NCBI GenBank assembly: GCA_030043395.1
Contig: JASHXW010000413.1
Span: forward strand, 1-7,538
DNA from: Streptosporangiaceae bacterium
GTDB lineage: Bacteria; Actinomycetota; Actinomycetes; Streptosporangiales; Streptosporangiaceae
Length of the DNA: 7,538 nt
Direction: 5' to 3'
Shown here: positions 4,189 through 7,538 of the stretch, in pieces
Layout of the letters: every line of letters begins with the position of its first letter
Numbering within the stretch: position 1 is the first letter of the stretch
Translations under genes and position numbers: made by a program
Notes under the pieces: generated by a model
Told to the model about the DNA's origin: nothing
The model's input: only the letters and a program-made list of their open reading frames with translations
The model's database searches: none

Positions 4189-5671
4189 CGATCACGCGAT
4201 CAGCCTCAGGCAACGGCAAGTCGATCAGGACGCTGCTCCCGCCACCCCGTCTCGGCCTAATCGCGAGCGTGCCGCCGAGCTCACCCACCACGAGCGTACG
4301 GACTATCTGCAAGCCAAGGCTCGCCGTCGACTCCAGGTCGAACCCGTCGGGAAAGCCCATCCCGTTGTCAGAGACCGTGATCGCCAGGCGGTCCGGGCTG
4401 CGGTCCGGTGTCACTTCCAGCGTTCCGGTCGCTGGCGCTCCCGGCCGGGTGAGGCCGTGCTGGATCGCGTTGTGCAGGAGCTCGGTCAGCACGAGCGCGA
4501 GCGGAGTGGCGACCGCGGACGACAGCACGCCGAACTTGCCGATCTGCACGGGAGTGACCCTGGCTTCAGGCGCTGACAGCTCGCCCGCCGTGGTCGCGAT
4601 CTGCCGTGCTATCTCGTCGAAATCCACGACCTCGCCCGTCGCCTGGGACAAGGTCTCGTGCACCATCGCGATCGATCCGACCCGGCGGACAGCCTCCTGA
4701 AGCGCGGCGGCCGCCTCGGGCGCCCGCGTCCTGCGGGCCTGCAGGCGCAGCAGTGCCGCCACCGTCTGCAAGTTGTTCTTGACCCGGTGGTGGATCTCCC
4801 TGATCGTCGCGTCCATGGTGACCAGCTCGCGCTCACGGTGCCGCACCTCGGTGACGTCCCGCAACAGGATCAGCGCCCCCGCGCTGGCACCGTGGACGGT
4901 CAGCGGGATCGAGCGCAGCTGCACCACGGACCCGTTCGCCTCGATCTCGGTCTCCTGGTGGCCGCGCCCGCTCGCGGCCAGCATGAGCGAGTCGTCGCGC
5001 GGCCTGGTACTCGCGCACAACCTGGCGGTAAGCGGCCCGAGCTCGCGGCCAGCCAGGTCCGCGGTCAGCCCGAGCCGCCGGTAGGCGGAGATCGCGTTCG
5101 GGCTGGCGTAGGTCACCTTGCCTGACCGGGACAGCCGCAGCATCCCGTCGTTCACCCGCGGGGACTGCAGGCTGGCCCTCGCAGATGCGGGGCACGGGAA
5201 GAGCCCCGCAGCGATCATCTGGGCGAGGTCATCGGCGGCCTTCAGGTAGGCCAGGTCCATCCTGCTTGGCGTCCTGGCTGGCTCGAGGTTCGTGGAGCGC
5301 TCGATCACGGCTATCACGCGCCCGTCGCGGGTAACCGGGATGGTTTCATGGCGGACCGGCACGCCGCGCCGCCACTCGGGATCGCCCTCGCGGCAGATCC
5401 GCCTGTCCTGCACCGCGGTCGCGAGCAGCGGCTTGGACCGCCCGCCGCGGACCAGCCCGACGATGTCGCGGGGCAGGGCGGTCGGCCCGGTCGTCGGCCG
5501 TACCTGGGCAAGAGCGACCCACGAGACCTGATCAGGCAGCCGCGCCCACAGCGTCAGGTCGGCGATCGACAGGTCAGCCAGCAGTTCCCAGTCCGAGACC
5601 AGGGAGTGCAGCCAGTCAAGGTCATCGGTGGCGATGCGTGCCCGGCGGGCGAGATCGTTCAGGGTGGGCAC
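4184..5671 (-). CDS. pdtaS: Sensor histidine kinase PdtaS (GAF-PAS-HisKA_2-HATPase)
   Basis: 495-residue cytosolic histidine kinase (no membrane segment seen; M. tuberculosis PdtaS has 501). In that system it phosphorylates PdtaR, an RNA-binding ANTAR-domain antiterminator. Order: GAF-like sensor about residues 15-155 (opening DWELLADLSIADLTLW), PAS about 170-275 (SGKVTYASPNAISAYRRLGL; end LILLRDVTEVRHRERE), HisKA_2 dimerisation and phosphorylation domain from 285 with REIHHRVKNNLQTVAALLRL (His295, second of the HH, is the probable phospho-acceptor), and HATPase: N-box TELLHNAIQHG (396-406), G-box DNGMGFPDGF (435-444), SLGLQIVRTLV. The GTG at 5671 is chosen because the protein then opens PTLNDLARRARI, aligned with the STLGDLLAE start I recall for the M. 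tuberculosis protein; GATGAT six bases ahead suggests a leaderless transcript. Longer starts up to 5770 would overlap the divergent gene's start. No pdtaR gene is in the window. GAF positions 53 and 57 are Ala and Val, not Cys. Confidence 0.93.
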   Translation of the reverse strand: MPTLNDLARRARIATDDLDWLHSLVSDWELLADLSIADLTLWARLPDQVSWVALAQVRPTTGPTALPRDIVGLVRGGRSKPLLATAVQDRRICREGDPEWRRGVPVRHETIPVTRDGRVIAVIERSTNLEPARTPSRMDLAYLKAADDLAQMIAAGLFPCPASARASLQSPRVNDGMLRLSRSGKVTYASPNAISAYRRLGLTADLAGRELGPLTARLCASTRPRDDSLMLAASGRGHQETEIEANGSVVQLRSIPLTVHGASAGALILLRDVTEVRHRERELVTMDATIREIHHRVKNNLQTVAALLRLQARRTRAPEAAAALQEAVRRVGSIAMVHETLSQATGEVVDFDEIARQIATTAGELSAPEARVTPVQIGKFGVLSSAVATPLALVLTELLHNAIQHGLTRPGAPATGTLEVTPDRSPDRLAITVSDNGMGFPDGFDLESTASLGLQIVRTLVVGELGGTLAIRPRRGGGSSVLIDLPLPEADRVIG

Positions 5672-5677
5672 GCTGCC

Positions 5678-5683
5678 ATCATC
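5678..5683 (-). promoter_or_regulatory. Candidate -10 box for a leaderless pdtaS transcript
   Basis: On the minus strand GATGAT is followed by six bases and the GTG start at 5671. It keeps the A2 and T6 of TANNNT but not T1. There is no Shine-Dalgarno before this start, which fits leaderless expression. Confidence 0.35.
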
Positions 5684-5756
5684 GCACCGCAGCCGTACCG
5701 GCCCGCCCCGGCCATGCACAACCGCTCGTCGCACTGGCCCGTGCGAGATCTCCTGA

Positions 5757-5762
5757 TAACGT
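5757..5762 (+). promoter_or_regulatory. Candidate -10 box for a leaderless ilvG transcript
   Basis: TAACGT matches TANNNT and is preceded by TGA (TGATAACGT, partly an extended -10). It ends six bases before the ATG at 5769, so transcription would start at the A of the start codon. No Shine-Dalgarno is visible in the 20 bases ahead. No clear -35. Confidence 0.5.
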
Positions 5763-5768
5763 CGCCGC

Positions 5769-7469
5769 ATGGCTCAGGAACTGCGGCAAGTCACCCACGG
5801 CGGCGCGCAGGCGGTCGGCGCTGCCCGCGCGCACGGGGCTTCGACCATCTTCACTTTGTCGGGCGGGCACATCTTCCCTGTCTATGACGGTGCGGTCAAA
5901 GCCGATCCGCCGATGCCGATCCTGGACGTCAGGCACGAGCAGACCGCGGTCTTCGCCGCCGAGGCTACCGCACGGCTGACCAGGACCCCAGGGTTCGCCG
6001 TACTCACCGCCGGACCTGGCGTCACCAACGGCATGAGCGCCATTACCACGGCGCATTTCAACGGGGCTGCTGTCGTCATCCTGGGTGGCCGCGCACCCGA
6101 TTACCGCTGGGGTTCTGGCAGCTTGCAGGAGTTCGATCACCCGGCACTGCTCGGGCCGATTACCAAGCGAGCCTGGACCGAGCACGGTTCTGCCTCCGTC
6201 GGCAGGTCGGTCAGCGAGGCCTTCGCCCTCGCGAACGCCAGGCACCGGGGCCCGGTCTTCCTCGACGTCAGCCTGGAGGCACTGTTCGGGTCCGGCGACA
6301 GCGACGGCGAGCAGGCGCACGGTGGCGACGGCAGCGGCGAGCTGGGCCGCCAGGCGGACCCGGCGGACGCCGGACCGGACCAGGCCCACATCAGCCAGAT
6401 CGCCGAGCTGCTCGCCGGTTCCAGCAGGCCGGTGCTAGTACTCGGGTCGGACGTCTGGCTCGATGGTGCCGATGAAGCAGCCCGTGCCGCGGCGGAAGAC
6501 CTCCAGCTACCGGTCATCGCCAACGGGCAGGGCCGGGGCATCTTGCCGTCCGGCCACGAGCTGCTCGTCACCAGGGCGCGCTCGCTGGCATTCGGCGAGG
6601 CTGACCTGGTCATCGTGGTCGGGACCCCGCTGGACTTCCGCCTCGGCTACGGCGAGTACGGCGGCGGCGCAGGCACCGGACCAGCGCAGGTCGTGCACGT
6701 CGCCGACGCGCCGGGGCAGATCGCCAGGCACCGCCCGCTCGCGGCCTGGGCGGCCGGCGACCTGACCGCCTTCTTCACCGGACTGGCCGGCGCCGCTCAG
6801 CGGACCGGGCTCGGCCGTCCGTGGACCGCCGATTGGCTGCCCAGGCTGGCGCAGGCGAGCCAGGCGGCCACCCGGAACGATGCCGATCTGCTAGCCAGCG
6901 ATGCCTTCCCCATCCACCCGATGCGAATCTACGGAGAGCTCGCCCCGCTGCTGGAGTCCGACGCGGTCGTCATCGGCGACGGTGGCGACTTCGTCAGCTA
7001 CGCCGGCAAGTACATCGAGCCGCGACGGCCTGGCAACTGGCTGGATCCAGGGCCCTACGGCTGCCTGGGCACGGGCCTGGGCTACGCGATCGCGGCCAGG
7101 GTCGCCCGCCCGTCGGCGCAGGTCGTGCTGCTGCTCGGCGATGGTGCCGCGGGCTTCTCGCTGATGGACGTCGACACGTGCGTCCGGCACAACCTGCCAG
7201 TGGTGATGATCTGCGGCAACAACGGCATCTGGGGCCTGGAGAAGCATCCGATGCAGGCACTGTACGGCTACGACGTCGCAGCGGACCTGCAGCCGCAATG
7301 CCGCTATGACCAGGTGGTCAGCGCGCTCGGCGGGGCTGGCGAGATCGTCACCCAGCCGGACGGCATCGGGCTAGCGCTGCGACGGGCCTTCGATTCCGCG
7401 GTCCCATACCTGGTGAACGTCGTCACTGATCCTGCGATCGCGTACCCGCGGTCCACGACCGGAGTCTGA
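5769..7469 (+). CDS. ilvG: Thiamine-diphosphate enzyme, IlvG/acetolactate synthase-like
   Basis: 566-residue ThDP-dependent enzyme of the acetohydroxyacid synthase fold. The N-terminal ThDP domain (about 8-172) has FTLSGGHIFPVYDG and RHEQTAVFAAEATARLTRTPG, where Glu57 of RHEQ is the catalytic glutamate that activates the cofactor, then LTAGPGVTNGMSAI. The central domain (about 205-345) has RPVLVLGSDVW, ANGQGRGILP and GTPLDFRLGYGEYGG, the nucleotide (FAD)-site region in this family. The C-terminal domain (about 380-566) has GDGGDFVSYAG, GPYGCLGTGLGYAIAARVARP and the ThDP-Mg motif GDGAAGFSLMDVD...GNNGIWGLEKHPMQALYGY. Nearly every block matches M. tuberculosis IlvG (Rv1820) as I recall it. Substrate is not certain: the group is called acetolactate synthase by similarity and also resembles 2-hydroxyacyl-CoA lyases and oxalyl-CoA decarboxylases; there is no small regulatory subunit gene (ilvN) beside it. 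Residues 173-205 are a Gly/Asp/Ser-rich linker. Divergent from pdtaS (97-base gap), convergent with the next gene. Confidence 0.88.
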   Translation: MAQELRQVTHGGAQAVGAARAHGASTIFTLSGGHIFPVYDGAVKADPPMPILDVRHEQTAVFAAEATARLTRTPGFAVLTAGPGVTNGMSAITTAHFNGAAVVILGGRAPDYRWGSGSLQEFDHPALLGPITKRAWTEHGSASVGRSVSEAFALANARHRGPVFLDVSLEALFGSGDSDGEQAHGGDGSGELGRQADPADAGPDQAHISQIAELLAGSSRPVLVLGSDVWLDGADEAARAAAEDLQLPVIANGQGRGILPSGHELLVTRARSLAFGEADLVIVVGTPLDFRLGYGEYGGGAGTGPAQVVHVADAPGQIARHRPLAAWAAGDLTAFFTGLAGAAQRTGLGRPWTADWLPRLAQASQAATRNDADLLASDAFPIHPMRIYGELAPLLESDAVVIGDGGDFVSYAGKYIEPRRPGNWLDPGPYGCLGTGLGYAIAARVARPSAQVVLLLGDGAAGFSLMDVDTCVRHNLPVVMICGNNGIWGLEKHPMQALYGYDVAADLQPQCRYDQVVSALGGAGEIVTQPDGIGLALRRAFDSAVPYLVNVVTDPAIAYPRSTTGV

Positions 7470-7475
7470 TCCGGC

Positions 7476-7538
7476 TCAGGCGCCTGCCCTGGCCAGGAAC
7501 TTGTCCCGGTCGAGCATGACCCGCTCGACGGTCCCGGC
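7476..7538 (-). CDS. C-terminal end of an unidentified protein (partial)
   Basis: On the minus strand the window's last 63 bases read AGTVERVMLDRDKFLARAGA and a TGA stop at 7478-7476, six bases past the ilvG stop. GC-ending codons dominate, as in the other genes. The tail is too short to name a family. It would be a gene convergent with ilvG that begins beyond the window. Confidence 0.5.
   Translation of the reverse strand, partial: AGTVERVMLDRDKFLARAGA

Noticed and set aside
5672..5770. Longer N-terminus of PdtaS starting near 5770
   Set aside because: It would overlap the ilvG start and promoter, and homologues begin at the PTLNDLARR-equivalent; residues in the extension look non-coding.

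Overview
The window is high-GC DNA with GTG starts, ATGA overlaps, an SD-led or leaderless start for every complete gene, and protein families that are typical of Actinomycetota (SigF/UsfX pair, WhiB, PdtaS, nickel superoxide dismutase). The sequence gives no species. Ni-SOD argues against Mycobacterium tuberculosis itself, although much of the gene order matches the region I remember from that genome. All calls come from reading motifs and comparing with remembered family members; no database search was run.

Layout. 1-345 is the 3' end of sodN (nickel superoxide dismutase), followed by a strong hairpin terminator at 358-396. 537-2053 is a translationally coupled stress-response pair: an anti-sigma factor of the RsbW/UsfX type and its SigF/SigB-class sigma factor. 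On the minus strand 2067-2531 encodes a small four-helix membrane protein whose 5' end overlaps, head to head, the 5' end of a plus-strand lipid (diacylglycerol-type) kinase gene, 2504-3457. A 461-bp stretch without a convincing gene (3458-3918) holds a CRP-like palindrome and a series of hairpins, and leads into a WhiB1/WblE-type iron-sulfur regulator (3919-4167). Convergent to it is the cytosolic sensor histidine kinase PdtaS (4184-5671, minus). Divergent from pdtaS is a thiamine-diphosphate enzyme of the IlvG (acetolactate synthase-like) group, 5769-7469. The last 63 bases are the C-terminal end of a convergent minus-strand gene.

How they fit together. The block membrane protein / lipid kinase / whiB1 / pdtaS has the order and orientation of Rv3217c-Rv3218-whiB1-pdtaS in M. 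tuberculosis, so it is an old conserved actinobacterial neighbourhood. Here it is joined to redox defence (Ni-SOD) and a general stress sigma module, so the window is rich in stress and redox sensing. I did not find a mobile element, CRISPR array, phage gene or obviously novel multi-gene system. The most interesting points are the structured whiB1 leader with a possible SD-sequestering switch, three genes that share a -10-like hexamer exactly 6 nt before the start codon (leaderless transcripts), the divergent 28-bp gene overlap, and the apparent loss in PdtaS of the two cysteines linked to copper/NO sensing in the M. tuberculosis protein.
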